Below, one piece after another: positions 14,401 to 26,480 of a stretch of DNA of 64,000 nt. Under the pieces are notes generated by a model, which searched no databases, had not been told where the DNA came from, and was given only the letters and a program-made list of their open reading frames with translations. Position numbers and translations under genes: made by a program. Source of the stretch: Glandiceps talaboti (taxonomy: Eukaryota; Hemichordata; Enteropneusta; Spengelidae); assembly GCF_964340395.1 (NCBI RefSeq), contig NC_135555.1, forward strand, positions 22,305,225 to 22,369,224. The letters are read 5' to 3'. Positions within the stretch are counted from its first letter, which is position 1, and each line of letters starts with the position of its first letter.

Positions 14401-17400
14401 TGGCATGTGGTAGTCTGTAAGGCAGTGAGGTAACTTGTATAATAATAAGTCATCCCTTAACCTTGAACCTAGTACTATAATCATGAACATAGTGGCATGT
14501 GATAGACTGTAAGGCAGTGAGGTAACTTGTTGTTTAATAAATCATCCTTTAACCTTGAACCTAGTACTATAATCATGAACATGGTGGCATGTGATAGTCT
14601 GTAAGGCAGTGAGGTAACTTGTTGTTTAATAAATCATCCCTTAACCTTGAACCTAGTACTATAATCATGAACATGGTGGCATGTGGTAGTCTGTAAGGCA
14701 GTGAGGTAACTTGTTGTTTAATAAGTCATCCCTTAACATTGAACCTAGTACTATAATCATGAACATGGTGGCATGTGGTAGTCTGTAAGGCAGTGAGGTA
14801 ACTTGTTGTTTAATAAGTCATCCCTTAACCTTGAACCTAGTACTATAATCATGAACATGGTGGCATGTGATAGTCTGTAAGGCAGTGAGGTAACTTGTAT
14901 AATAATAAGTCATCCCTTAACCTTGAACCTAGTACTATAATCAAGAACATGGTGGCATGTGATAGTCTGTAAGGCAGTGAGGTAACTTGTTGTTTAATAA
15001 ATCATCCCTTAACCTTGAACCTAGTACTATAATCATGAACTAGTGGCATGTGATAGTTTGTAAGGCAGTGAGGTAACTTGTTGTTTAATAAATCATCCCT
15101 TAACCTTGAACCTAGTACTATAATCATGAACATGGTGGCATGTGGTAGTCTGTAAGGCAGTGAGGTAACTTGTTGTTTAATAAGTCATCCCTTAACCTTG
15201 AACCTAGTACTATAATCATGAACATGGTGGCATGTGATAGTCTGTAAGGCAGTGAGGTAACTTGTATAATAATAAGTCATCCCTTAACCTTGAACCTAGT
15301 ACTATAATCATGAACATGGTGGCATGTGATAGTCTGTAAGGCAGTGAGGTAACTTGTATAATAATAAGTGATCCCTTAACCTTGAACCTAGTACTATAAT
15401 CATGAACTAGTGGCATGTGATAGTCTGTAAGGCAGTGAGGTAACTTGTATAATAATAAGTCATCCCTTAACCTTGAACCTAGTACTATAATCATGAACAT
15501 GGTGGCATGTGATAGACTGTAAGGCAGTGAGGTAACTTGTTGTTTAATAAATCATCCCTTAACCTTGAACCTAGTACTATAATCATGAACATGGTGGCAT
15601 GTGATAGTCTGTAAGGCAGTGAGGTAACTTGTTGTTTAATAAGTCATCCCTTAACCTTGAACCTAGTGCTATAATCATGAACTAGTGGCATGTGGTAGTC
15701 TGTAAGGCAGTGAGGTAACTTGTTTAATAAGTCATCCCTTAACCGTGAACCTAGTACTATAATCATGAACATGGTGGCATGTGATAGTCTGTAAGGCTTT
15801 GAGGTAACTTGTTGACATAAGTCATCACTTAACCTTGAACCTAGTACTATAATCAAGAACATGGTGGCATGTGATAGTCTGTAATTAAGGCAGTGAGGTA
15901 ACTTGTTGTTTAATAAATCATCCTTTAACCTTGAACCTAGTACTATAATCATGAACTAGTGACATGTGATAGTTTGTAAGGCAGTGAGGTAACTTGTTTA
16001 ATAAGTCATCCCTTAACCTTGAACCTAGTACTATAATCATGAACATGGTGGCAAGTGATAGTCTGCAAGGCAGTAAGGTAACTTGTTTAATAAATCATCC
16101 CTTAACCTTGAACCTAGTACTATAATCATGAACTGGTGGCATGTGGTAGTCTGTAAGGCAGTGAGGTAACTTGTATAATAATAAGTCATCCCTTATCCTT
16201 GAACCTAGTACTATAATCATGAACTAGTGGCATGTGATAGTCTGTAAGGCAGTGAGGTAACTTGTATATTAATAATAATTAAGTCATCCCTTAACCTTGA
16301 ACCTAGTACAATAATCATGATCATGGTGGCATGTGATAGACTGTAAGGCAGTGAGGTAACTTGTTGTTTAATAAATCATCCTTTAACCTTGAACCTAGTA
16401 CTATAATCATGAACATGGTGGCACGTGATAGTCTGTAAGGCAGTGAGGTAACTTGTTGTTTAATAAATCATCCCTTAACCTTGAACCTAGTACTATAATC
16501 ATGAACTAGTGGCATGTGATAGTCTGTAAGGCAGTGAGGTAACTTGTTATTTAATAAGTCATCCCTTAACCTTGAACCCTGTACTATAATCATGAACATG
16601 GTGGCATGTGATAGTCTGTAAGGCAGTGAGGTAACTTGTATAATAATAAGTCATCCCTTAACCTTGAACCTAGTACTATAATCATGAACATGGTGGCATG
16701 TGATAGTCTGTAAGGCAGTGAGGTAACTTGTTGTTTAATAAATCATCCCTTAACCTTGAACCTAGTACTATAATCATGAACATGGTGGCATGTGATAGTC
16801 TGTAAGGCAGTGAGGTAACTTGTATAATAATAAGTGATCCCTTAACCTTGAACCTAGTACTTTAATCATGAACTAGTGGCATGTGGTAGTCTGTAAGGCA
16901 GTGAGGTAACTTGTATAATAATAAGTCATCCCTTAACCTTGAACCTAGTACTATAATCATGAACATAGTGGCATGTGATAGACTGTAAGGCAGTGAGGTA
17001 ACTTGTTGTTTAATAAATCATCCTTTAACCTTGAACCTAGTACTATAATCATGAACATGGTGGCATGTGATAGTCTGTAAGGCAGTGAGGTAACTTGTTG
17101 TTTAATAAATCATCCCTTAACCTTGAACCTAGTACTATAATCATGAACATGGTGGCATGTGGTAGTCTGTAAGGCAGTGAGGTAACTTGTTGTTTAATAA
17201 GTCATCCCTTAACATTGAACCTAGTACTATAATCATGAACATGGTGGCATGTGGTAGTCTGTAAGGCAGTGAGGTAACTTGTTGTTTAATAAGTCATCCC
17301 TTAACCTTGAACCTAGTACTATAATCATGAACATGGTGGCATGTGATAGTCTGTAAGGCAGTGAGGTAACTTGTATAATAATAAGTCATCCCTTAACCTT

Positions 17401-18950
17401 GAACCTAGTACTATAATCAAGAACATGGTGGCATGTGATAGTCTGTAAGGCAGTGAGGTAACTTGTTGTTTAATAAATCATCCCTTAACCTTGAACCTAG
17501 TACTATAATCATGAACTAGTGGCATGTGATAGTTTGTAAGGCAGTGAGGTAACTTGTTGTTTAATAAATCATCCCTTAACCTTGAACCTAGTACTATAAT
17601 CATGAACATGGTGGCATGTGGTAGTCTGTAAGGCAGTGAGGTAACTTGTTGTTTAATAAGTCATCCCTTAACCTTGAACCTAGTACTATAATCATGAACA
17701 TGGTGGCATGTGATAGTCTGTAAGGCAGTGAGGTAACTTGTATAATAATAAGTCATCCCTTAACCTTGAACCTAGTACTATAATCATGAACATGGTGGCA
17801 TGTGATAGTCTGTAAGGCAGTGAGGTAACTTGTATAATAATAAGTGATCCCTTAACCTTGAACCTAGTACTATAATCATGAACTAGTGGCATGTGATAGT
17901 CTGTAAGGCAGTGAGGTAACTTGTATAATAATAAGTCATCCCTTAACCTTGAACCTAGTACTATAATCATGAACATGGTGGCATGTGATAGACTGTAAGG
18001 CAGTGAGGTAACTTGTTGTTTAATAAATCATCCCTTAACCTTGAACCTAGTACTATAATCATGAACATGGTGGCATGTGATAGTCTGTAAGGCAGTGAGG
18101 TAACTTGTTGTTTAATAAGTCATCCCTTAACCTTGAACCTAGTGCTATAATCATGAACTAGTGGCATGTGGTAGTCTGTAAGGCAGTGAGGTAACTTGTT
18201 TAATAAGTCATCCCTTAACCGTGAACCTAGTACTATAATCATGAACATGGTGGCATGTGATAGTCTGTAAGGCTTTGAGGTAACTTGTTGACATAAGTCA
18301 TCACTTAACCTTGAACCTAGTACTATAATCAAGAACATGGTGGCATGTGATAGTCTGTAATTAAGGCAGTGAGGTAACTTGTTGTTTAATAAATCATCCT
18401 TTAACCTTGAACCTAGTACTATAATCATGAACTAGTGACATGTGATAGTTTGTAAGGCAGTGAGGTAACTTGTTTAATAAGTCATCCCTTAACCTTGAAC
18501 CTAGTACTATAATCATGAACATGGTGGCAAGTGATAGTCTGCAAGGCAGTAAGGTAACTTGTTTAATAAATCATCCCTTAACCTTGAACCTAGTACTATA
18601 ATCATGAACTGGTGGCATGTGGTAGTCTGTAAGGCAGTGAGGTAACTTGTTGTTTAATAAGTCATCCCTTAACATTGAACCTAGTACTATAATCATGAAC
18701 TAGTGGCATGTGATAGCCTGTAAAGTGGTGAGGTAACTTGTTTCATAAGTCATCCCTTAATCTTGAACCTAGTACTATAATCATGAACTAGTGGCATGTG
18801 GTAGTCTGTAAGGCAGTGAGGTAACTTGTTATTTAATAAGTCATCCCTTAACCTTGAACCTAGTACTATAATCATGAACATGGTGGCATGTGATAATCTG
18901 TAAGGCAGTGAGGTAACTTGTATAATAATAAGTCATCCCTTATCCTTGAA
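8499..18950. repeat. Higher-order repeats of 3015, 3194 and 2476 bp in array 1
   Basis: A marker block (three GTATAATAATAAG monomers, followed by an AAGGCTTTGAGG monomer with GACATAAG joint and one with the GTAATTAAGGCAG 4-bp insertion) recurs from about 9007, 12022, 15216 and 17692. The spacings are therefore 3015, 3194 and 2476 bp. The unequal lengths show monomer gain and loss inside an otherwise conserved higher-order unit. Confidence 0.8.
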
Positions 18951-21900
18951 CCTAGTACTATAATCATGAACTAGTGGCATGTGATAGTCTGTAAGGCAGT
19001 GAGGTAACTTGTATATTAATAATAATTAAGTCATCCCTTAACCTTGAACCTAGTACAATAATCATGATCATGGTGGCATGTGATAGACTGTAAGGCAGTG
19101 AGGTAACTTGTTGTTTAATAAATCATCCTTTAACCTTGAACCTAGTACTATAATCATGAACATGGTGGCACGTGATAGTCTGTAAGGCAGTGAGGTAACT
19201 TGTTGTTTAATAAATCATCCCTTAACCTTGAACCTAGTACTATAATCATGAACTAGTGGCATGTGATAGTCTGTAAGGCAGTGAGGTAACTTGTTATTTA
19301 ATAAGTCATCCCTTAACCTTGAACCCTGTACTATAATCATGAACATGGTGGCATGTGATAGTCTGTAAGGCAGTGAGGTAACTTGTATAATAATAAGTCA
19401 TCCCTTAACCTTGAACCTAGTACTATAATCATGAACATGGTGGCATGTGATAGTCTGTAAGGCAGTGAGGTAACTTGTTGTTTAATAAATCATCCCTTAA
19501 CCTTGAACCTAGTACTATAATCATGAACATGGTGGCATGTGATAGTCGGTAAGGCAGTGAAGTAACTTGTTGTTTAATAAGTCATCCCTTAACATTGAAC
19601 CTAGTACTATAATCATGAACTAGTGGCATGTGATAGCCTGTAAAGTGGTGAGGAAACTTGTTTCATAAGTCATCCCTTAACCTTGAACCTAGTACTATAA
19701 TCATGAACATGGTGGCATGTGGTAGTCTGTAAGGCAGTGAGGTAACTTGTTATTTAATAAGTCATCCCTTAACCTTGAACCTAGTACTATAATCATGAAC
19801 TAGTGGCATGTGATAGTCTGCAAGGCAGTAAGGTAACTTGTTTAATAAATCATCCATTAACCTTGAACCTAGTACTATAATCATGAACTAGTGGCATGTG
19901 GTAGTCTGTAAGGCAGTGAGGTAACTTGTTGTTTAATAAGTCATCCCTTAACATTGAACCTAGTACTATAATCATGAACTAGTGGCATGTGATAGCCTGT
20001 AAAGTGGTGAGGTAACTTGTTTCATAAGTCATCCCTTAACCTTGAACCTAGTACTATAATCATGAACTAGTGGCATGTGGTAGTCTGTAAGGCAGTGAGG
20101 TAACTTGTTATTTAATAAGTCATCCCTTAACCTTGAACCTAGTACTATAATCATGAACATGGTGGCATGTGATAATCTGTAAGGCAGTGAGGTAACTTGT
20201 ATAATAATAAGTCATCCCTTAACCTTGAACCTAGTACTATAATCATGAACTAGTGGCATGTGATAGTCTGTAAGGCAGTGAGGTAACTTGTATAATAATA
20301 AGTCATTCCTTAACCTTGAACCTAGTACAATAATCATGATCATGGTGGCATGTGATAGACTGTAAGGCAGTGAGGTAACTTGTTGTTTAATAAATCATCC
20401 TTTAACCTTGAACCTAGTACTATAATCATGAACATGGTGGCATGTGATAGTCTGTAAGGCAGTGAGGTAACTTGTTGTTTAATAAATCATCCCTTAACCT
20501 TGAACCTAGTACTATAATCATGAACTAGTGGCATGTGATAGTCTGTAAGGCAGTGAGGTAACTTGTTATTTAATAAGTCATCCCTTAACCTTGAACCCTG
20601 TACTATAATTATGAACATGGTGGCATGTGATAGTCTGTAAGGCAGTGAGGTAACTTGTATAATAATAAGTCATCCCTTAACCTTGAACCTAGTACTATAA
20701 TCATGAACATGGTGGCATGTGATAGTCTGTAAGGCAGTGAGGTAACTTGTTGTTTAATAAATCATCCCTTAACCTTGAACCTAGTACTATAATCATGAAC
20801 ATGGTGGCATGTGATAGTCGGTAAGGCAGTGAGGTAACTTGTTGTTTAATAAGTCATCCCTTAACATTGAACCTAGTACTATAATCATGAACTAGTGGCA
20901 TGTGATAGCCTGTAAAGTGGTGAGGTAACTTGTTTCATAAGTCATCCCTTAACCTTGAACCTAGTACAATAATCATGAACATGGTGGCATGTGGTAGTCT
21001 GTAAGGCAGTGAGGTAACTTGTTATTTAATAAGTCATCCCTTAACCTTGAACCTAGTACTATAATCATGAACATGGTGGCATGTGGTAGTCTGTAAGGCA
21101 GTGAGGTAACTTGTTATTTAATAAGTCATCCCTTAACCCCTTAAATCCCTTAAATAATCATGATCATGGTGGCATGTGATAAACTGTAAGGCAGTGAGGT
21201 AACTTGTTATTTAATAAGTCATCCCTTAACCTTGAACCTAGTACTATAATCATGAACATGGTGGCATGTGGTAGTCTGTAAGGCAGTGAGGTAACTTGTT
21301 ATTTAATAAGTCATCCCTTAACCTTGAACCTAGTACTATAATCATGAACTAGTGGCATGTGATAGTCTGCAAGGCAGTAAGGTAACTTGTTTAATAAATC
21401 ATCCCTTAACCTTGAACCTAGTACTATAATCATGAACTAGTGGCATGTGGTAGTCTGTAAGGCAGTGAGGTAACTTGTTGTTTAATAAGTCATCCCTTAA
21501 CATTGAACCTAGTACTATAATCATGAACTAGTGGCATGTGATAGCCTGTAAAGTGGTGAGGTAACTTGTTTCATAAGTCATCCCTTAACCTTGAACCTAG
21601 TACTATAATCATGAACTAGTGGCATGTGGTAGTCTGTAAGGCAGTGAGGTAACTTGTTATTTAATAAGTCATCCCTTAACCTTGAACCTAGTACTATAAT
21701 CATGAACATGGTGGCATGTGATAATCTGTAAGGCAGTGAGGTAACTTGTATAATAATAAGTCATCCCTTAACCTTGAACCTAGTACTATAATCATGAACT
21801 AGTGGCATGTGATAGTCTGTAAGGCAGTGAGGTAACTTGTATAATAATAAGTCATCCCTTAACCTTGAACCTAGTACAATAATCATGATCATGGTGGCAT

Positions 21901-24325
21901 GTGATAGACTGTAAGGCAGTGAGGTAACTTGTTGTTTAATAAATCATCCTTTAACCTTGAACCTAGTACTATAATCATGAACATGGTGGCATGTGATAGT
22001 CTGTAAGGCAGTGAGGTAACTTGTTGTTTAATAAATCATCCCTTAACCTTGAACCTAGTACTATAATCATGAACTAGTGGCATGTGATAGTCTGTAAGGC
22101 AGTGAGGTAACTTGTTATTTAATAAGTCATCCCTTAACCTTGAACCCTGTACTATAATCATGAACATGGTGGCATGTGATAGTCTGTAAGTCAGTGAGGT
22201 ATTTTGTATAATAATAAGTCATCCCTTAACCTTGAACCTTAAGTACTATAATCATGAACATGGTGGCATGTGATAGTCTGTAAGGCAGTGAGGTAACTTG
22301 TTGTTTAATAAATCACCCCTTAACCTTGAACCTAGTACTATAATCATGAACATGGTGGCATGTGATAGTCGGTAAGGCAGTGAGGTAACTTGTTGTTTAA
22401 TAAGTCATCCCTTAACATTGAACCTAGTACTATAATCATGAACTAGTGGCATGTGATAGCCTGTAAAGTGGTGAGGTAACTTGTTTCATAAGTCATCCCT
22501 TAACATTGAACCTAGTACTATAATCATGAACTAGTGGCATGTGGTAGTCTGTAAGGCAGTGAGGTAACTTGTTGTTTAATAAGTCATCCCTTAACATTGA
22601 ACCTAGTACTATAATTATGAACTAGTGGCATGTGATAGCCTGTAAAGTGGTGAGGTAACTTGTTTCATAAGTCATCCCTTAACCTTGAACATAGTACTAT
22701 AATCATGAACTAGTGGCATGTGGTAGTCTGTAAGGCAGTGAGGTAACTTGTTATTTAATAAGTCATCCCTTAACCTTGAACCTAGTACTATAATCATGAA
22801 CTAGTGGCATGTGATAGCCTGTAAAGTGGTGAGGTAACTTGTTTCATAAGTCATCCCTTAACCTTGAACCTAGTACTATAATCATGAACTAGTGGCATGT
22901 GGTAGTCTGTAAGGCAGTGAGGTAACTTGTTATTTAATAAGTCATCCCTTAACCTTGAACCTAGTACTATAATCATGAACATGGTGGCATGTGATAATCT
23001 GTAAGGCAGTGAGGTAACTTGTATAATAATAAGTCATCCCTTAACCTTGAACCTAGTACTATAATCATGAACTAGTGGCATGTGATAGTCTGTAAGGCAG
23101 TGAGGTAACTTGTATAATAATAAGTCATCCCTTAACCTTGAACCTAGTACAATAATCATGATCATGGTGGCATGTGATAGACTGTAAGGCAGTGAGGTAA
23201 CTTGTTGTTTAATAAATCATCCCTTAACCTTGAACCTAGTACTATAATCATGAACATGGTGGCATGTGATAGTCGGTAAGGCAGTGAGGTAACTTGTTGT
23301 TTAATAAGTCATCCCTTAACATTGAACCTAGTACTATAATCATGAACTAGTGGCATGTGATAGCCTGTAAAGTGGTGAGGTAACTTGTTTCATAAGTCAT
23401 CCCTTAACCTTGAACCTAGTACTATAATCATGAACATGGTGGCATGTGGTAGTCTGTAAGGCAGTGAGGTAACTTGTTATTTAATAAGTCATCCCTTAAC
23501 CTTGAACCTAGTACTATAATCATGAACTAGTGGCATGTGATAGTCTGTAAGGCAGTGAGGTAACTTGTATAATAATAAGTCATCCCTTAACCTTGAACCT
23601 AGTACTATAATCATGAACATGGTGGCATGTGATAGTCTGTAAGGCAGTGAGGTAACTTGTTGTTTAATAAATCATCCCTTAACCTTGAACCTAGTACTAT
23701 AATCATGAACATGTTGGCATGTGATAGTCTGTAAGGCAGTGAGGTAACTTGTTGTTTAATAAATCATCCCTTAACCTTGAACCTAGTACTATAATCATGA
23801 ACATGGTGGCATGTGATAGTCTGTAAGGCAGTGAGGTAACTTGTTGTTTAATAAGTCATCCCTTAACCTTGAACCTAGTACTATAATCATGAACATGGTG
23901 GCATTTGATAGTCTGTAAGGCAGTGAGGTAACTTGTTGTTTAATAAGTCATCCCTTAACCTTGAACCTAGTACTATAATCATGAACTAGTGGCATGTGAT
24001 AGTCTGTAAGGCAGTAAGGTAACTTGTTTAATAAGTCATCCCTTAACCTTGAACCTAGTACTATAATCATGAACATGGTGGCATGTGATAGTCTGTAAGG
24101 CAGTGAGGTAACTTGTTTAATGAGTCATCCCTTAACCTTGAACCTAGTACTATAATCATGAACTAGTGGCATGTGATAGTCTGTAAGGCAGTTAGGTAAT
24201 TTGTTGTTTGTTTAATAAGTCATCCCTTAACCTTGAACCTAGTACTATAATTATGAACTAGTGGCATGTGATAGTCTGTAAGGCAGTGAGGTAACTTGTT
24301 GTTTAATAAGTCATCCCTTAACCTT

Positions 24326-24468
24326 GGGGTGTTTATTTGGAATAACACCAATAAAAGTTTGATGGAAGTAAAGTGTAGAATCACAGTATTGACTCGTAGT
24401 ACTAAAATAATAAGACAACGAAGCAGAGATTAATAGCAATATATAGACAAACAAACTGATATTTTCAG
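24326..24468. repeat. Module B, copy 1 (right edge of duplicated unit 1)
   Basis: Starts GGGGTGTTTATTTGGAATAA directly after a satellite monomer and ends CTGATATTTTCAG. It recurs at 40697-40839 and, more diverged, at 41170-41310. The first 22 bases form a hairpin (GGTGTTTATT against AATAACACC, one bulged base). Here, unlike at 40839, B is followed immediately by module A, so 24468 is the junction of the tandem duplication. The end resembles a splice acceptor, but no gene model supports this. Confidence 0.85.
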
Positions 24469-24844
24469 ACGCCGAGTTACCTCTCTGATGTCTGCCTGTA
24501 AGTTGCTGAAGTTGGATGGAAGATGCAACTTGAGAAGACGGAGGATGTATGCCCAAAGTTGTGCCTACTTGGTTGGTTGGGAAATGGAAGTATTGGGTTA
24601 TACTTCCATGTGGTTGGGATGACTGACATGCTATTTTGTTCTCTTGTACGTTTTGGGTTAGGTTGGTGGTGGGGGGGGGGAGGCAATGGAAAACAGTTTG
24701 GCGAGTTCCATTGTCAAGCAGTAGCAAAAAAGTATAGCATCACTCGATGCTATACTTTAGAGCTGACAAAATTGGAAAACGTGAACAAACTTAATGGAAT
24801 TGTTCTATTTTGCCAATGCCAGTTCAAAAAGAACTAATTGCCGG
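24468..24844. repeat. Module A, copy 2
   Basis: Second copy of the 2768-3153 segment. It keeps a plus-strand frame of 104 codons (24523-24837), three codons shorter because the G-run is nine bases shorter. The hairpin at 24729-24758 is perfect in this copy. Confidence 0.85.
24729..24758. repeat. Perfect 13-bp stem hairpin in module A, copy 2
   Basis: AAAGTATAGCATC, loop ACTC, GATGCTATACTTT: a perfect 13-bp stem with a 4-nt loop. Confidence 0.85.
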
Positions 24845-25167
24845 CACTTTCCTATCTTGCACTTCACTAATTTAGGCACCAATAAATCTAATTAACTCAC
24901 TAAATTTCTCCTCAGTAAAGCAAGTCAAATTGTCTTTTTGAAATGGTATTGGTATCATACATATCAGTCTTTCATTATACATGTTCACGATGAATCAGGA
25001 TGATAGAAAAGGGGAATTCAGCAAAAAAATAAACAATAAAAACCAACCAGGTGGACACAATTATAATGGAGCTACAAGAAGATGGACAAGAAGACCAGAG
25101 ACGGACAAGGCAGACTCAAGGCAGACATAAGTTAATAATTGTCTTATATAAAGTGATTTTACCTGAT
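24845..25167. repeat. 323-bp segment present only in copy 2, with partial exon-like module
   Basis: Copy 1 passes from AACTAATTGCCGG almost straight to ATTAATTAGTATTACACAC, while copy 2 has about 323 extra bases between the same landmarks. The 3' half (about 25070-25155) resembles the end of the minisatellite block and its downstream sequence: GAAGATGGACAAGAAGACC, CTCAAGGCAGA, a donor-like ATAAGT, then ATTGTCTTATATA. It therefore looks like an extra, degenerate exon-plus-intron unit gained by copy 2 or lost by copy 1. Confidence 0.7.
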
Positions 25168-25314
25168 ATTAATTAGTATTACACACGGGAACATTAGAAG
25201 TTAGAAACATTTGCTTATCAAGACTGCAGCGTGTAGCAAAATTAGAATACATTACAATATCAGTGAATGCTATATATTAATTACTAAACTGTTTTGTTTC
25301 ATTCACTTTCATAG

Positions 25315-25734
25315 ATGGATACGAAGACCCAAGATGGATACGAAGACCCAAGATGGAGGCGAAGACCCAAGATGGATACGAAGACCCAAGATGGATACGA
25401 AGACCCAAGATGGAGGCGAAGACCCAAGATGGATACGAAGACCCAAGATGGATACGAAGACCCAAGATGGAGGCGAAGACCCAAGATGGATACGAGACCC
25501 AAGATGGAGGTGAAGACCCAAGATCGATACGAAGACCCAAGATGGATACGAAGACCCAAGATGGAGGCGAAGACCCAAGATGGATACGAAGACCCAAGAT
25601 GGATAACAAGACCCTAGACCCAAGATGGATACGAAGGCCCAAGATGGATACAAATGCCCAAGATGGATACGAAGACCCAAGATGGATAACAAGACCCAAA
25701 ATGGATGGATGTGATTACCAATCTCAAGGCAGAA
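25315..25734 (+). repeat. 19-bp minisatellite framed by splice-like signals, copy 2
   Basis: Same 19-bp family, acceptor-like CACTTTCATAG and donor-like AGAAGTAAGTC as at 3310-3673. This copy is 420 nt against 364 nt, so unit number and order have changed since the duplication while both splice-like edges stayed intact. All six frames are again open through most of it. Confidence 0.85.
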
Positions 25735-26072
25735 GTAAGTCAATGATTGTCTTATATATGTTTATATATATTTATTGGTGTCGTAGATCACTCTCACTGT
25801 GCCATATAGGACGAAATCTACAGTTTCTACCAAAAAGTAAATCAAAGTTGGTAACTAGGTAATGGGAGTCACAAAAATAGCATAATGAAAATGTAAAATC
25901 AATATTAGACACAAAACAAATACATTAATTAAATACAAAATGACACATTAATGGATATAGTCTACATGTTTTAGAGAATAATGAAATGAACATGGCAAAC
26001 TGTTCCAAAAATTAATTTATTGCAAGTCTTATTATGGACGTATTTACCTTAGGTATAATCCGATTTGCCTAA
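25735..26072. repeat. Unique tail between minisatellite and satellite, copy 2
   Basis: Near-identical partner of 3674-4012, leading into the same first satellite monomer. Confidence 0.85.
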
Positions 26073-26480
26073 ACCTTGAACCTAGTACTATAATCATGAA
26101 CTAGTGGCATGTGATAGTCTGTAAGGCAGTGATGTAACTTGTTTAATAAGTCATCCCTTAACCTTGAACCTAGTACTATAATCATGAACTAGTGGCATGT
26201 GATAGTCTGTAAGGCAGTGTGGTAACTTGTTGTTTAATAAGTCATCCCTTAACCTTGAACCTAGTACTATAATCATGAACATGGTGGCATGTGATAGTCT
26301 GTAAGGCAGTGAGGTAACTTGTTGTTTAATAAGTCATCCCTTAACCTTGAACCTAGTACTATAATCATGAACATGGTGGCATGTGATAGTCTGTAAGGCA
26401 GCGAGGTAACTTGTTGTTTAATAAGTCATCCCTTAACATTGAACCTACTACTATAATCATGAACATGGTGGCATGTGATA
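26073..26480. repeat. Satellite array 2, part left of the LINE insertion
   Basis: About 4.5 monomers of the 91-bp satellite. The diagnostic variants GCAGTGATG, GCAGTGTGG, GCAGCGAGG and CCTACTACTAT appear in order. The same ordered set, at the same spacing, recurs at 29641-30045 without an insertion. Confidence 0.95.

Larger units (their letters stand above)
4013..24325. repeat. Satellite array 1, about 91-bp monomer with higher-order structure
   Basis: This is about 20.3 kb of head-to-tail monomers of 88-93 bp, roughly 220 copies. Landmarks of each monomer in order are CCTTGAACCTAGTACTATAA, TCATGAACTAGTGGCATGTG (or ...AACATGGTGGCATGTG), ATAGTCTGTAAGGCAGTGAG, GTAACTTG and a variable joint before TCATCCCTTAA. 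The joint comes in at least four forms (GTTTAATAAG, GTTGTTTAATAAG, GTATAATAATAAG, GTTTCATAAG), and the centre in two forms (ACTAGT or ACATGGT). Variant combinations recur in blocks of 2.2-3.2 kb. No long ORF exists; the short minus-strand frames of 60-100 codons are by-products of the monomer. A centromeric, heterochromatic or simply expanded satellite is possible, and function cannot be read from sequence. Confidence 0.97.

Noticed and set aside
9007-18428. Minus-strand ORFs of 60-102 codons (MFMIIVLGSRLRDDLL-type) repeated in the satellite
   Set aside because: They are the chance translation of the 91-bp monomer; they end wherever the joint variant changes frame and have no independent signal.
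4013-24325. CRISPR-like array of direct repeats
   Set aside because: Monomers abut without unique spacers, vary continuously and sit among LINEs, SINEs and spliced exons of an animal genome.
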